64,000 bases of DNA from JBBRHQ01 sp963725315 (GTDB lineage Bacteria > Actinomycetota > Thermoleophilia > Solirubrobacterales > 70-9): NCBI GenBank assembly GCA_963725315.1, contig CAVRYA010000005.1, positions 189,663 through 253,662 on the forward strand. The letters run 5' to 3'. Within the stretch, counting starts at the first letter, position 1. Every line of letters starts with the position of its first letter. The notes below the pieces were generated by a model. The model did not search any database, was not told where the DNA came from, and saw only the letters and a program-made list of their open reading frames with translations. Below, piece by piece: positions 18,079 through 27,007 of the stretch. The translations under genes were made by a program, and so were the position numbers.

Positions 18079-19604
18079 GCCGCCCCCGCCAGCTCGAAGT
18101 GTTCGCGGACGACCCCGGCGACGTCGCGCAGGTTCCATTGGCTTTGCGCAGCGGCGCTCTCGGGGCCGCAGCCGACGAACAGCAGCGGACCGAGCGAGTC
18201 GCCGCGGTGCAGGGAGCCGTGGCTTCCCCCGCCGAGATGGGCGGAGCCACCCCAGTCGACGCACTCGTGCCCGAGCGCCGCCGAGACGAGCAGGTCACCG
18301 GCGTGGGGTGCGCAGAGGGCCGACCAGACCCGCGAGAGCGGGTCTGGGTACTGATCGCTGTGGATGACGCCGTCCTCGATCGTTCCATCGACCGCTGCGA
18401 TGTCCCCGCTCAAATTCCAGCCGGCGCCGCGCAGGTCGGAGACCTGCGAGCCGGGCCGGAAGCGCAGCTCGGAGCCCTGGCGCTCGACCACCGCGGAGAT
18501 CGCCGGCGCTCGGGTCGATGCCGGGCTCCGGGCGCTCCAGCGGCGCGCCGTCCGGCCCGGCCAGCCAGCAGACCAGGTCCACCCCGTCGAGCCTGGCCAG
18601 CTCGGAGCGGACGGCGTGGTGCTGGACGCGGTGATGCACCGGGTCGAGCAGGTAGACGTGGGCCGCGCGCGAGGTGGGACTGACGGCGAGATCGGCCTCC
18701 TCAGGACGATCCTCGGAGGGCTGCAGGACGTTCCAGCGGCGCCCGAGGTCTCCGCCAACGGGAGCTCAGCGTGAACGGCGGTGTGGGCGTGGTCGGCCAT
18801 CAGGATCAGAGCGTTGTCGGCGAGGAACCCGTCCATGCCGCCGGATGCGTCGATCAGTTTGCCGAAACAGTGGTCCGCCTTGGCGATCGACTCGAGGCTG
18901 GCACCGGGTCCGTGTCGGTGAGAGTAGTTGTCGTTGTCGGGCAGCGAGAAGAGCAGGAAGTCGTAGAGGCCCGCTGCGGCGAGCTCCGCCGCGCAGCAGG
19001 CCGAGTAGCCGTCGCGCGTCCCGGGGATCGAGCTCGGCTTGCATGGGACCTGGCGGCTCGCGTAGAGCTCGCCGTAGAAGAGCTCCGCCGGGCCCCAGGT
19101 GTGGTGGCGGAACTTCAGCCGGGTGGCGTCGACCGCCCGCCGCAGCAGGCCGTCGAGGGAGACCTGGTGGCGATGCCTGCCCCGGTAGATCAGGAACGGG
19201 GTGCTGGCGGTTCGGAACCCCGCGTCGTCGAGCGATTCGAACAGCGTCTCGATTTCGGGGCTGAGGTGGGCCAGGTTCATGTTGTAGACGAGGTCATACA
19301 GGGAGCGGAAGATCCCGAAGGCGCGGGTGGCCTCGAACGAGGACCCGTACTCGACGTAGCGGCGCTCCAGCCGGTGGTACCAGTTCATGCCGCTGATCCA
19401 GTGGCGCTCGGCCCCGACCCCGGTGACCATCTCCGCGTTGGCCACCGGGGTCACCGAGGGGAAGCTGGAGACGCAGTCCTCGATCAGCACACCGCGATCG
19501 ACCAGCTTGGCCAGGGTCGGCGCCTGGCCGTTGCCGATCGCCAGCTCGAGCATGTCGGTGCGCAGCGAGTCGATGTATGAGAGGACGAGCTTCTTCGGCA
19601 TCAC
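18075..19604 (-). CDS. Alkaline phosphatase/NPP-superfamily hydrolase
   Basis: The 509-codon protein has the metal-site layout of type I phosphodiesterases: YIDSLRTDML, the Thr-containing segment SVTPVANAEMVTG, LPDNDNYSHRHGP and LMADHAHTAV with paired Asp/His ligands. A C-terminal WGGSAHLGGGSHGSLHRGDSLGPLL carries the last His-rich site. Between about 18510 and 18740 the main frame is nonsense while another frame reads HHRVQHHAVRSELARLDGV, so two compensating shifts exist. No signal peptide is obvious. It forms an operon with gtrA and the GT-C-like gene. Confidence 0.8.
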   Translation of the reverse strand: MMPKKLVLSYIDSLRTDMLELAIGNGQAPTLAKLVDRGVLIEDCVSSFPSVTPVANAEMVTGVGAERHWISGMNWYHRLERRYVEYGSSFEATRAFGIFRSLYDLVYNMNLAHLSPEIETLFESLDDAGFRTASTPFLIYRGRHRHQVSLDGLLRRAVDATRLKFRHHTWGPAELFYGELYASRQVPCKPSSIPGTRDGYSACCAAELAAAGLYDFLLFSLPDNDNYSHRHGPGASLESIAKADHCFGKLIDASGGMDGFLADNALILMADHAHTAVHAELPLAETSGAAGTSCSPPRIVLRRPISPSVPPRARPTSTCSTRCITASSTTPSAPSWPGSTGWTWSAGWPGRTARRWSARSPASTRAPAISAVVERQGSELRFRPGSQVSDLRGAGWNLSGDIAAVDGTIEDGVIHSDQYPDPLSRVWSALCAPHAGDLLVSAALGHECVDWGGSAHLGGGSHGSLHRGDSLGPLLFVGCGPESAAAQSQWNLRDVAGVVREHFELAGAA

Positions 19605-19626
19605 TCGTCCCGATCCGGGCCGCAGC

Positions 19627-20069
19627 TCACCGCAGGATGCGCAGGCCCTCGTACTTGCGCTGCGAGCGCCGGCGCCGGCCGGCTCCCAACCAGAGCAAGC
19701 CGACGAGGGCGATCAGCGCCAGCGGTCCGAAGAGGATCGAGAGTCCGGCGACGAGCGATCGCCGCGACCACGACGATCAGGCCGATCCACCTGCCACCTT
19801 CCGCATCGCGGCGGCGGGCGGAGGCGACGACATCTGCCACGACGACCGGCGGCGAGCAGCCCGCCCGCGGCGCCGGCGGGATGCCGGCCGCGATCGGGAT
19901 GTCATCGCTCGAGGCCGAGAGGGCACCAGCGGCGGCGGCAAGGACGGCGACCGCCAGTCGACGATCGGCCGTTGCGGCTGCCTCCCTCGGGGCCGGCCGC
20001 GCCGGCGACAGGGCGCCGACTCCCAGGCCGAGGCCGAGCGCTTGCGCAGAGGTAGAGGAAGAGGTCCAT
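19627..20069 (-). CDS. DUF4126-like membrane protein (frameshifted)
   Basis: Pieces in different frames give MDLFLYL, ALGLGLGVGALSP, LAVAVLAAAAGALSA, VVVADVVASARRRD, IGLIVVVAAIA and the C-terminus LIALVGLLWLGAGRRRRSQRKYEGLRILR. The final basic EGLRILR-type end and the Gly/Ala-rich helices are those of DUF4126 proteins, small multi-pass membrane proteins of unknown role. About 145 codons; at least two shifts. It lies 22 bp upstream of the phosphodiesterase gene on the same strand. Confidence 0.6.
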
Positions 20070-20095
20070 GCCGTTCGACAAACTAGCCTAGGCGG

Positions 20096-21535
20096 ATGGT
20101 CGAGCCACCCCACAGGCGGCAGGGCTCACACCAGCGCCCGGGACCTCGAGCGCTACGCCGCCCTGTTCTCGGAGCGCACTCGGGTGATGCGCTCCTCGGC
20201 GATGCGGGACCTGATGGCGATCACTGCCCGCCCCGAGGTGATCTCCTTGGCGGGCGGGCTCCCCGATACCTCGACCTTCCCTCCGGGAAGCTTTGCGGCC
20301 CAGATGACCCGGATCGCCCAGGAGTCGGCTGCCGAGGCGCTCCAGTACGGGCCGACCGAGGGCTTCGAGGAGACCAAGGAGTGCATCACCGCGGTGATGG
20401 CCGCCGAGGGGATGCTCGCCGAGACCGAGGACATGATCGTCACTACGGGCGGCCAGCAGGCGATCGACCTGCTCTGCAAGACCCTGGTCGATCCCGGCGA
20501 CCCGGTGATCTGCGAGGCGCCGACCTACCCGGGCGCGGTCCCGGTCTTCTGCAGCTATGAAGCCGACGTGATCCAGGTCGAGTGCGACGCGGAGGGGATG
20601 AGGATGGACCTGCTGGAGGGGAGCTCGACGAGCTCGCCTCCGCCGGCCGACGACCGAAGTTCATCTACTCGGTGCCGAGCTTCCAGAACCCGTCCGGGGC
20701 GACGCTCTCGCTGCAGCGACGGAGGCGACTGGTCGAGCTGGCCCGCGAGCACGAGCTGCTGGTGCTCGAGGACAATCCCTACGGGCTGCTGCGCTACGAG
20801 GGCGAGGCGCTGCCGCCGCTGTACAAGCTCGACGGCGGCGACTATGTCGTCTACCTCGGCACCTTCTCGAAGATCCTCTCCCCGGGGATCCGGCTGGGCT
20901 GGGCGGTGGCCCCGCCGCCTGTGATGGAGAAGCTCGTGCTTGGCAAGCAGGCCGCCGACCTCTGCACCTCGACCCTGACCCAGTACTTCGTCCGCGAGTA
21001 CTTCACCCAGGAGCGCTGGCAGGACTATGTCGCCAGCCTGGTCGGGATCTATCGCGAGCGCCGAGACGCGATGATCGCCTCGCTCGAGCGTCATTTTCCG
21101 CCGCAGGCGCGCTGGACCGAGCCGGCCGGGGGGCTATTCATCTGGGCGACCCTCCCCGGCTACATCGACACCGGAGACCTGCTGGCCAAGGCGCTTGGAG
21201 AGAACGTCGCCTTCGTCCCCGGCCAGGCCGCATACGTCGAGGAGGGCCGCGGCACCAGCTCGATGCGGCTCAACTTCTCCGGGGTCCGCGAGGACGAGAT
21301 CCGCGAGGGCGTCCGCCGCATCGGAGCAGTGGTCGCCGAGCAGGTCGAGCTCTACGAGACCCTGACCGGCGAGCACCAGGTGGTCGAAGTCGGCAAGGCG
21401 GGTACTGCCAGCGACCCCGGCACCCCCGGACGCGAAGCGGAGGAGGTGCCGGGCAGTGATTCCGAGGACGTGCCGGGCAGTTATTCCGAGGGGGAGGTCC
21501 TCCCCTTCCCTCGGACCGGGGAGGGGGCCGGGTGA
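20096..21535 (+). CDS. PLP-dependent aminotransferase (LysN/MocR-like class I)
   Basis: The protein is a fold-type I aminotransferase like 2-aminoadipate aminotransferases: ERYAALFSERTRVMRSSAMRDL, VISLAGGLPDTSTFPPGSF, ALQYGPTEGF, TTGGQQAIDLL, EAPTYPGA, then after a shift near 20600 SVPSFQNPSGATLS, ILEDNPYG-type VLEDNPYGLLRYE and the lysine in LGTFSKILSPGIRLGW. A second shift is near the start (ATG 20096). The last ~45 residues are a low-complexity tail built partly from a 24-nt repeat. The TGA overlaps the GTG of the Ddl-like gene (GTGA), so the two are coupled. Confidence 0.85.
21446..21493 (+). repeat. Two tandem 24-nt units in aminotransferase tail
   Basis: Two neighbouring 24-nt units (21446-21469 and 21470-21493) differ at about three positions and encode VPGSDSED / VPGSYSEG. 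A GC hairpin (CCTCCCC ... GGGGAGG, about 21500-21525) follows at once. Confidence 0.7.
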
Positions 21536-22475
21536 AGGTCGCTGTGCTGAAGGGGGGCGCTCGCTGGAGCGCGGGGTCTCGCTGCGTTCCGCGGCCCGGG
21601 TGGCGGACGCCCTGGAGCGCCTCGGGCACACCGTCCTCGATCTCGACGTCGGCTCCGATCTGGTCGATCAGCTGAGCGCCGAGCGGCCCGATGCGGCCTT
21701 CATCGCGATGCACGGTCCGGGCGGTGAGGACGGGACCGTGCAGGAGCTGCTGGAGATCCTCGGGATCCCCTACACCGGGCCGGGAGTCGCCGCCTGCGCC
21801 CGCTGCATGGACAAGGTCGCCGCCAAGCACCTCCTGCGTGAGGCCGGGATCCCGACGCCGGACTGGTTCGCCTTCAACGAGACCGCCTTCGGCGAGCTCG
21901 GGGCCGCGGATGCTTTGGAGGAGATCGGCAGTCGACTCGGTTTCCCGCTCGTCGTCAAGCCGGCCAGCCAGGGATCCTCGCTCGGCGTCAAATTCGCCTC
22001 GGAGGCCCGCGAGCTGCCCGAGGCGCTGGTCGCGGCGTTCAGCTACGGGGACCGGGTGCTGCTGGAGAGCTTCGTCGACGGGCGGGAGCTGGCGGTCGGG
22101 GTGCTCGGCGCCGAGCCGCTCCCGGTGGTCGAGGCGATCCCGCAGGAGAGCGACGCTTACGACTTCGAAGCCCGCTACGAGATCGGACGCACCGCCTTCG
22201 TCTGCCCCGCAAAGCTCGACTCCGGGGCGGAGAAGGCGGTCACGGAGGTCGCCGCGAGCGCCTACGAGGCGCTCGGCTGCTCGGGGTTCTCACGGGTCGA
22301 CCTGATGCTCGGCGCGGGTGGCCCGCAGGTCCTCGAGGTGAACGCGATCCCCGGGCTCACCGACACCAGCCTGCTGCCGCAGGCGGCGGAGGCGGCCGGG
22401 ATCGGCTTCGAGCCCCTGGTCGGGCGGATCCTCGAGCTGGCGCTCGAGCGGGGCGCCCTCGCAGCCGGGCGCTGA
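21532..22475 (+). CDS. D-alanine--D-alanine ligase-like ATP-grasp protein
   Basis: This ATP-grasp ligase has the Ddl layout: KVAVLKGG, GRSLERGVSLRS (after a shift near 21555), HGPGGEDGTVQELLEILGIPYTG, MDKVAAKHLLREAGIPTP, VVKPASQGSSLGV, VLLESFVDGRELAVGVLG and EVNAIPGLTDTSLLPQAAEAAGI. These are the ATP, Mg and D-Ala segments of Ddl. A second, canonical ddl is at 50932-51901, so this copy may be a paralogue with another amino-acid substrate. It is coupled to the aminotransferase before it. About 314 codons. Confidence 0.85.
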
Positions 22476-22481
22476 GGGCGG

Positions 22482-22973
22482 CTACTCCTCGCCCTGGGCG
22501 AAGTCCTCGGGGGACACCTCGTCGAGGAAGTCCTTGAACTTCTCGACCACCTCCTCGGTGTCCTCGACCTCGTGCTCGAACTCGATCGCCGACTCCTCGA
22601 TCACGTCCTCGGCGGCGAAGATCGGAGCGGAGACCCGCACCGCCAGGGCGAGCGCATCGGAGGGACGCGAGTCGATGTCCATCTCCGAGCCGTTGACCGA
22701 GATCGTGATCGAGGCGAAGAAGGTGTTGTCGCGCAGCTCGGTGACCGAGACCCGCTCGCACTTCGCGTCGAGCTGGTCGAGCAGGTCGGAGAGCAGGTCA
22801 TGGGTCATCGGCCGCGGGGTGGAGGCGCCCTGGAGCTTCATCAGGATCGCTGCCGCCTCGGGATGCCCGATCCAGATCGGCAGGAACTTGTTGCCGTCGA
22901 CGGTCTTCAGCAAAACGATCGGCTGCTTGCCGACCATGTCGAAGCTGACACCGTAGATCTGCATCTGCTGCAA
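22482..22973 (-). CDS. Bifunctional nuclease family (DUF151) protein
   Basis: The intact 163-aa protein has the BFN/DUF151 core: GKQPIVLLKTVDGNKFLPIWIGHPEAAAI, PRPMTHDLLSDLL, NTFFASITI and IDSRPSDALALAVRVSAPIFAAEDVIEE. Plant and bacterial members have reported DNase/RNase activity; the real role is unclear. It is convergent with the Ddl-like gene, with only 6 bp between stop codons. Confidence 0.92.
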   Translation of the reverse strand: MQQMQIYGVSFDMVGKQPIVLLKTVDGNKFLPIWIGHPEAAAILMKLQGASTPRPMTHDLLSDLLDQLDAKCERVSVTELRDNTFFASITISVNGSEMDIDSRPSDALALAVRVSAPIFAAEDVIEESAIEFEHEVEDTEEVVEKFKDFLDEVSPEDFAQGEE

Positions 22974-23040
22974 GAGAGCTCTCCAGGCGGGGACGAGAAC
23001 CGATTATAAGTGGGCTTCGGGGGCGGCCACCGCCCGCCGC

Positions 23041-23054
23041 TAGCGGGCGATCCT
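23041..23054. repeat. Left copy of direct repeat (attachment-site-like)
   Basis: TAGCGGGCGATCCT here matches TAGTGGGCGATCCT at 23927-23940 at 13 of 14 positions. The latter covers the 3' end of tRNA-Ile. Together they bracket the alpha/beta hydrolase gene, the arrangement left by site-specific insertion at a tRNA 3' end. Confidence 0.5.
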
Positions 23055-23149
23055 CTTCGTGAACGCTGCGAGGACATCCTCGCCCGGCGGTTTGTCTTCG
23101 AGACTTCCGAGCGCGTGTAACAGACAGAGATCGCGGGCGTCTATGCCGC

Positions 23150-23929
23150 ATGGATATCGAGTGGGATCTTCGCGAGGCGGGTCCACTCGATGCCGCGCAC
23201 ACGGTGTTGCTGCTTCCCGGCGGCATGTGCAGCGCAGGTTCCTATGCCGAGGTGATGGCAGAACCGGCCCTCGCAGGGACGCGGTTGGTTGCCGCGACGC
23301 TGCCCGGGCACGCCGGCGCGGCGCCGCCGGAGGACTACAGCATCGAGAACTACGCGCGGCTGACAGCCGAATTGGCGGCGAAGGTGGGCGCCGACCTCGT
23401 GGTCGGATTCAGCATGGGTGGGTCAGTCGCGCTCGAGATGGTCGCCTCCGGAAGCTTCACCGAGCCTGCCGTCCTGCTCGGCATCAGTCTGTCGGCCGAA
23501 GATGAGCCCGCCTTCTTCCGTGCGATCGTTCGGCTCGGCAGCGTCCTGGGAAGCCTGCCGGCCGCGGTCCTCGCCAAGGGAGCGGCCTCGATGGTGAAGC
23601 GCATCCCGGTCTCCGCCGAACGCCAGGACGAGTTGCGCGGAGACTTCCGCAAGAACGTTCCGCAGCACAACCAACAAGGGTTGCGCGAATACGTGCGGTG
23701 GCTGCATCGGAACGACGATCCGGCCGAGCGGCTCTGCCGGGCCGGCATTCCGACCTGGATCGTCCATGCCGAGAAGGGAGACGGCGGGCTGACCGGCGAG
23801 GAGCGCCGCACGCTCGAGGCCTGCCCGCACGCGCACCTGGAGACCATCCGGGGCTCCGTGACCTTTCTGCCGAACGAGGTACCCGAACGGATCGCGGGCG
23901 TCATCCTCGAGGCCGTTGCGGAGACTTAG
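23150..23929 (+). CDS. Alpha/beta hydrolase
   Basis: The intact 259-aa alpha/beta hydrolase has the oxyanion strand VLLLPGGMC, the nucleophile elbow GFSMGGSVA (Ser about residue 87), WIVHAEKGDGG and a C-terminal region TFLPNEVPERI where a family His is expected but a Phe-Leu-Pro stretch appears. The substrate is unknown. Codon use looks less GC-biased than in neighbours (ATT, TTG, GAA and AAC are commoner), by eye. The TAG abuts the tRNA-Ile 3' end with no gap. With the flanking repeats this suggests acquired DNA. Confidence 0.8.
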   Translation: MDIEWDLREAGPLDAAHTVLLLPGGMCSAGSYAEVMAEPALAGTRLVAATLPGHAGAAPPEDYSIENYARLTAELAAKVGADLVVGFSMGGSVALEMVASGSFTEPAVLLGISLSAEDEPAFFRAIVRLGSVLGSLPAAVLAKGAASMVKRIPVSAERQDELRGDFRKNVPQHNQQGLREYVRWLHRNDDPAERLCRAGIPTWIVHAEKGDGGLTGEERRTLEACPHAHLETIRGSVTFLPNEVPERIAGVILEAVAET

Positions 23930-24003
<74 letters not shown>

Positions 24004-24047
24004 GAGGGACAGCGGATTCTAGCGGCCGTCGGGGGGCTCAGCAGGGC

Positions 24048-24915
24048 TCAGGCTGACCGCCGGAGCTCGATCGAGCGGCTGATCGTCTCCACCTCGTCGA
24101 GCTCGTCGAAGTGGATCTCGGCGACCAGCTCGCCAGCCCGGCGGCGCAGCTTCACCTCGTGCCCGAGAGCCGCCTCGAGCCTCTCCGCGGCCTCCCGCAT
24201 CGCCGCGGCCTCCTCAGCGCTGACGCGAATTGCAGCGTCGCCGACCGGCCTTTGGCTGGCCAGCCAGCTTGGCGCGTCTCTCGGTCTCCCGAACCGACCA
24301 GCCCTGGCTCGCCGCGGAGCGGGCAAGGCGGCGGCGGTGGTCGTTGCCGTGGACGGTGAGCACGGCGCGGCCATGGCCCTCGCTGAGCTGGCCCGATTCG
24401 AGCAGGCCGAGCGCCTCGTCGGGCAGGTCGAGGAGTCGGATCAGATTGGACACCGCCGGACGGCTGCGGCCGACCCGGCGGGCGAGGTCCTCCTTGGAGA
24501 GACCGAGGCCCTCGACCAGGGCCGCGCAGGCGCGGGCCTCCTCGACAGGGTTGAGGTCCTCGCGGACCATGTTCTCGATCAGCGCTGTCTGCAGGCGCTC
24601 GGCCTCGCCTGAGTCGCGGATCACCGCAGGCACCCGCTCCAGGCCGGCCTGCTGCGCGGCCCGCCAGCGACGCTCGCCGGCGATCAGCTCGTAGCTGCCA
24701 TCGGCGAGCGGCCGCACCAGCAGCGGCTGCACGACTCCGCTGACCTCGATCGAGGAAGCGAGCCCGGCGAGGGTTTCGGGGTCGAACTTGGTGCGCGGCT
24801 GGTTCGGGTTGGGCTTGATCAGCGAGACCGGGAGCTCCCGCAACTCGGAGCCGTCGGATTCCGGCTCGGGGAGGATCGCCGCGAGACCGCGGCCGATGCC
24901 CCGTCGCTCAGCCAC
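24048..24915 (-). CDS. parB: Chromosome partitioning protein ParB (one frameshift)
   Basis: ParB binds parS and spreads to form the segregation complex. Start VAERRGIGRGLAAILPE; then PVSLIKPNPNQPRTKFD, the CTPase motifs GSYELIAGERRWRAAQ and TALIENMVREDLNPVEEA, the helix-turn-helix LSKEDLARRVGRSRPAVSNLIRLLDLP and GHGRAVLT. The C-terminal dimerisation region is in another frame after a shift near 24230-24250 and ends ISRSIELRRSA. GTG 24915 overlaps the parA stop. Length of about 289 codons is normal. Confidence 0.94.
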
Positions 24916-25666
24916 GCTCCGCGACCTCCCTGGCCAGCTCGCGGTAGGCGCTGGAGCCGCGGGAGCGGGGCGCATGGTCGATCACCGGCGAGCCGTAGCT
25001 GGGAGACTCGGCGAGCTTGACGCTTCGTGGGATCACTGTTCGGAAGACAAGTTCAGGGAAGTGGTCACGGAGCTCCCGCTCCACGTCCTTGGCGAGGCGG
25101 GTGCGCTCATCGTGCATGGTGATCAGCAGACCCGACAGCTCCAGGGACGGGTTCAGCTCACGGCGGATCAGCGACAGGGTGTCGAGGAACTGGACCAACC
25201 CCTCCAGGGCCAGGTACTCCGCCTGCACGGGGACGATCACGCGATCGGCGGCGGCCAGGGCATTGACCGTGATCGGCCCGAGCGACGGCGGGCAGTCGAG
25301 CAAGCTGAAGGCGAAGCGATCCCTGACCGGGCCGAGCCGGTCCCGCAGGCGGCACTCCGAGCCCTCGATCCGAGGCAGCTCGACCGAGGCGCCCGCGAGG
25401 TCGCGCGAGGCCGGGACGAGCCAGAGGTTGTCGGGCCCGGCGGGCCGCGCCGCTTCGGCCACCGAGACGTCGCCGACCAGGCAGTCGTAGGAGGAGGGGC
25501 TCGCCTCGCGATCGCCGCCGAGAGAAACGGTGGCATTGCACTGTGGGTCGAGGTCGACGATCAGCGTCTGCTCCCCGGCAGCGGCGACGCAGGCAGCCAT
25601 ATTGACGGTGGTCGTCGTCTTGCCGACCCCGCCCTTCTGGTTTGCGACCGCGTACACCGCCCCCAT
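24908..25666 (-). CDS. parA: Chromosome partitioning ATPase ParA
   Basis: The intact 252-aa ParA/Soj ATPase has the deviant Walker A KGGVGKTTTTVN, LIVDLDPQCNAT, the Walker B region FSLLDCPPSLGPIT and RTVIPRSVKLAESPSYG near the end. It moves ParB-parS complexes on the nucleoid. It lies directly upstream of parB, with overlapping stop and start, and 50 bp downstream of rsmG. The long open frame upstream is out of frame with rsmG and is not coding. Confidence 0.97.
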   Translation of the reverse strand: MGAVYAVANQKGGVGKTTTTVNMAACVAAAGEQTLIVDLDPQCNATVSLGGDREASPSSYDCLVGDVSVAEAARPAGPDNLWLVPASRDLAGASVELPRIEGSECRLRDRLGPVRDRFAFSLLDCPPSLGPITVNALAAADRVIVPVQAEYLALEGLVQFLDTLSLIRRELNPSLELSGLLITMHDERTRLAKDVERELRDHFPELVFRTVIPRSVKLAESPSYGSPVIDHAPRSRGSSAYRELAREVAERG

Positions 25667-25716
25667 CGCTATCCGCCCAGCCGGTCGCCGTCGCAAGCCA
25701 TCCGTTGCCAGCTTAA

Positions 25717-26424
25717 TCAGGGCGGCGGCGCGGACCCGACCGCCCGGCCGGGCGCTTCTTCGCGAGCCCCGCGCGTCGCGGCAAGCCAGCTCGGGGTCGG
25801 CCCGCTCTTCCGCAGCACGTGCAGGTGGCGGTGGCGGCTGGCGGCGAAAGGCGCCACCGCGATCACGGCCTCGACCCGCATCGCGAGCGAGTCCCGCGCC
25901 CGGGCCAGCTCCGCCTCCTCCTCTGGATCCCGGCGTCCCTTCCAGGCGACCAGCACGCCGCCCTCGGCAAGCAGCGGCGAGGCCAGCTCGGCGAGGGTGG
26001 AGAGTCGGCCGACAGCGCGCGCCGTCACCGCCCCGTAGGCCTCGCGACCCTCGCCCGCTCCCAGCTCTTCGGAGCGGCAGCAGCGCACCGTCGCGTTGGT
26101 GATCCCGCCCTGCTCGACGGCGCGGCGCATGAACCGGCACTTGCGGCTGACCGATTCGATCAGATCGACCCGCGCCGAGGGCAGCGCCACTGCCAGCGGA
26201 AGGCCTGGAAACCCAGCCCCAGAGCCGATATCGGCTATCTGGCTCGCTTCGGCGAGCTGCTCGACCCCGAGCCCGCAGAGGCTGTCGGCGACGTGCACGT
26301 CCCAAGCCCGGGCGGGGTCGGTGACCGAGCTGACCGAGGCCGGCTCGGCGGCGAGCAGCCTGAGCACCTGCTCGAGGGCGCGGCGGGCCGCCGGTCCCAG
26401 CTCATGCCGCTCGGCGTCGCTCAC
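25717..26424 (-). CDS. rsmG: 16S rRNA (guanine-N7) methyltransferase RsmG
   Basis: The intact 235-aa protein has the GidB/RsmG signatures: WDVHVADSL, ADIGSGAGFPGLPLAVALP (SAM motif I), DLIESVSRKCRFM and TARAVGRLSTLAELASPLL. It methylates N7 of G527 (E. coli numbering) in 16S rRNA. The usual C-terminal end is followed by a Pro/Ala-rich tail. The ATG overlaps the jag stop (ATGA). This order next to parA-parB is conserved around bacterial origins. Confidence 0.95.
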   Translation of the reverse strand: MSDAERHELGPAARRALEQVLRLLAAEPASVSSVTDPARAWDVHVADSLCGLGVEQLAEASQIADIGSGAGFPGLPLAVALPSARVDLIESVSRKCRFMRRAVEQGGITNATVRCCRSEELGAGEGREAYGAVTARAVGRLSTLAELASPLLAEGGVLVAWKGRRDPEEEAELARARDSLAMRVEAVIAVAPFAASRHRHLHVLRKSGPTPSWLAATRGAREEAPGRAVGSAPPP

Positions 26425-26903
26425 CCGGGGAGCAGCGGAGCGACCATCACACAGCGGTTGGGCTCGTCGCCCTCGCTGTAGGTCTCGATCCCCGCACGCT
26501 CCTTCAGGTGCTCGTGGACGACCCGGCGCTCCTGGGCGCTCATCGGATCCATCTCGATCGCCCGCCCGCCCGCCTCGGCCTGCTCGGCCGCCCGGTCCGC
26601 CCGGGCGATCAGAGTCTCGCGGCGACGCTCGCGGTAGCCGGCGGCGTCCACGACGACCCGCTTTCGCTCCCGCATGCCGAGGAACGCCGCCTGGTAGCAG
26701 AGCAGCTGCAGCGCGTCGATCGTCTGGCCGCGGCGGCCGATCAGCAGCCCGTAGTCATCCTCGCCCTCGACCGAGGCGAGGATCGTGTCCTCGTCCTCGC
26801 TCAGCTCCACCTCTCCGTCCAGATCGAGTTCGTCAAGCACCCGTTCCACCAGCTCCCGCACCCGCTCAGCAGGCTCTTCTGGCCAGTCGGCATTCTCCGC
26901 CAC
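26421..26903 (-). CDS. jag: RNA-binding protein Jag/KhpB (KH-R3H)
   Basis: The intact 160-aa protein has an acidic N-terminal region, a KH domain (DDYGLLIGRRGQTIDALQLLCYQAAF, with the GxxG-type loop IGRRGQ) and an R3H domain (DPMSAQERRVVHEHLKERAGIETYSEGDEPNRCVMV). The long Jag-N domain present in Firmicutes is absent. KhpB pairs with KhpA and affects RNA metabolism and cell division. It lies between yidC and rsmG, the standard order. Confidence 0.94.
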   Translation of the reverse strand: MAENADWPEEPAERVRELVERVLDELDLDGEVELSEDEDTILASVEGEDDYGLLIGRRGQTIDALQLLCYQAAFLGMRERKRVVVDAAGYRERRRETLIARADRAAEQAEAGGRAIEMDPMSAQERRVVHEHLKERAGIETYSEGDEPNRCVMVAPLLPG

Positions 26904-27007
26904 GCCCGAACCCTAAACGCTGGGAGATGACCCGGTGCGCCTGTACCCTGCCTCGCTGATTCTGGACTTGTCTCGGGCGGGTGGCACAGCCGCCGCCGAC
27001 CCCGGAA

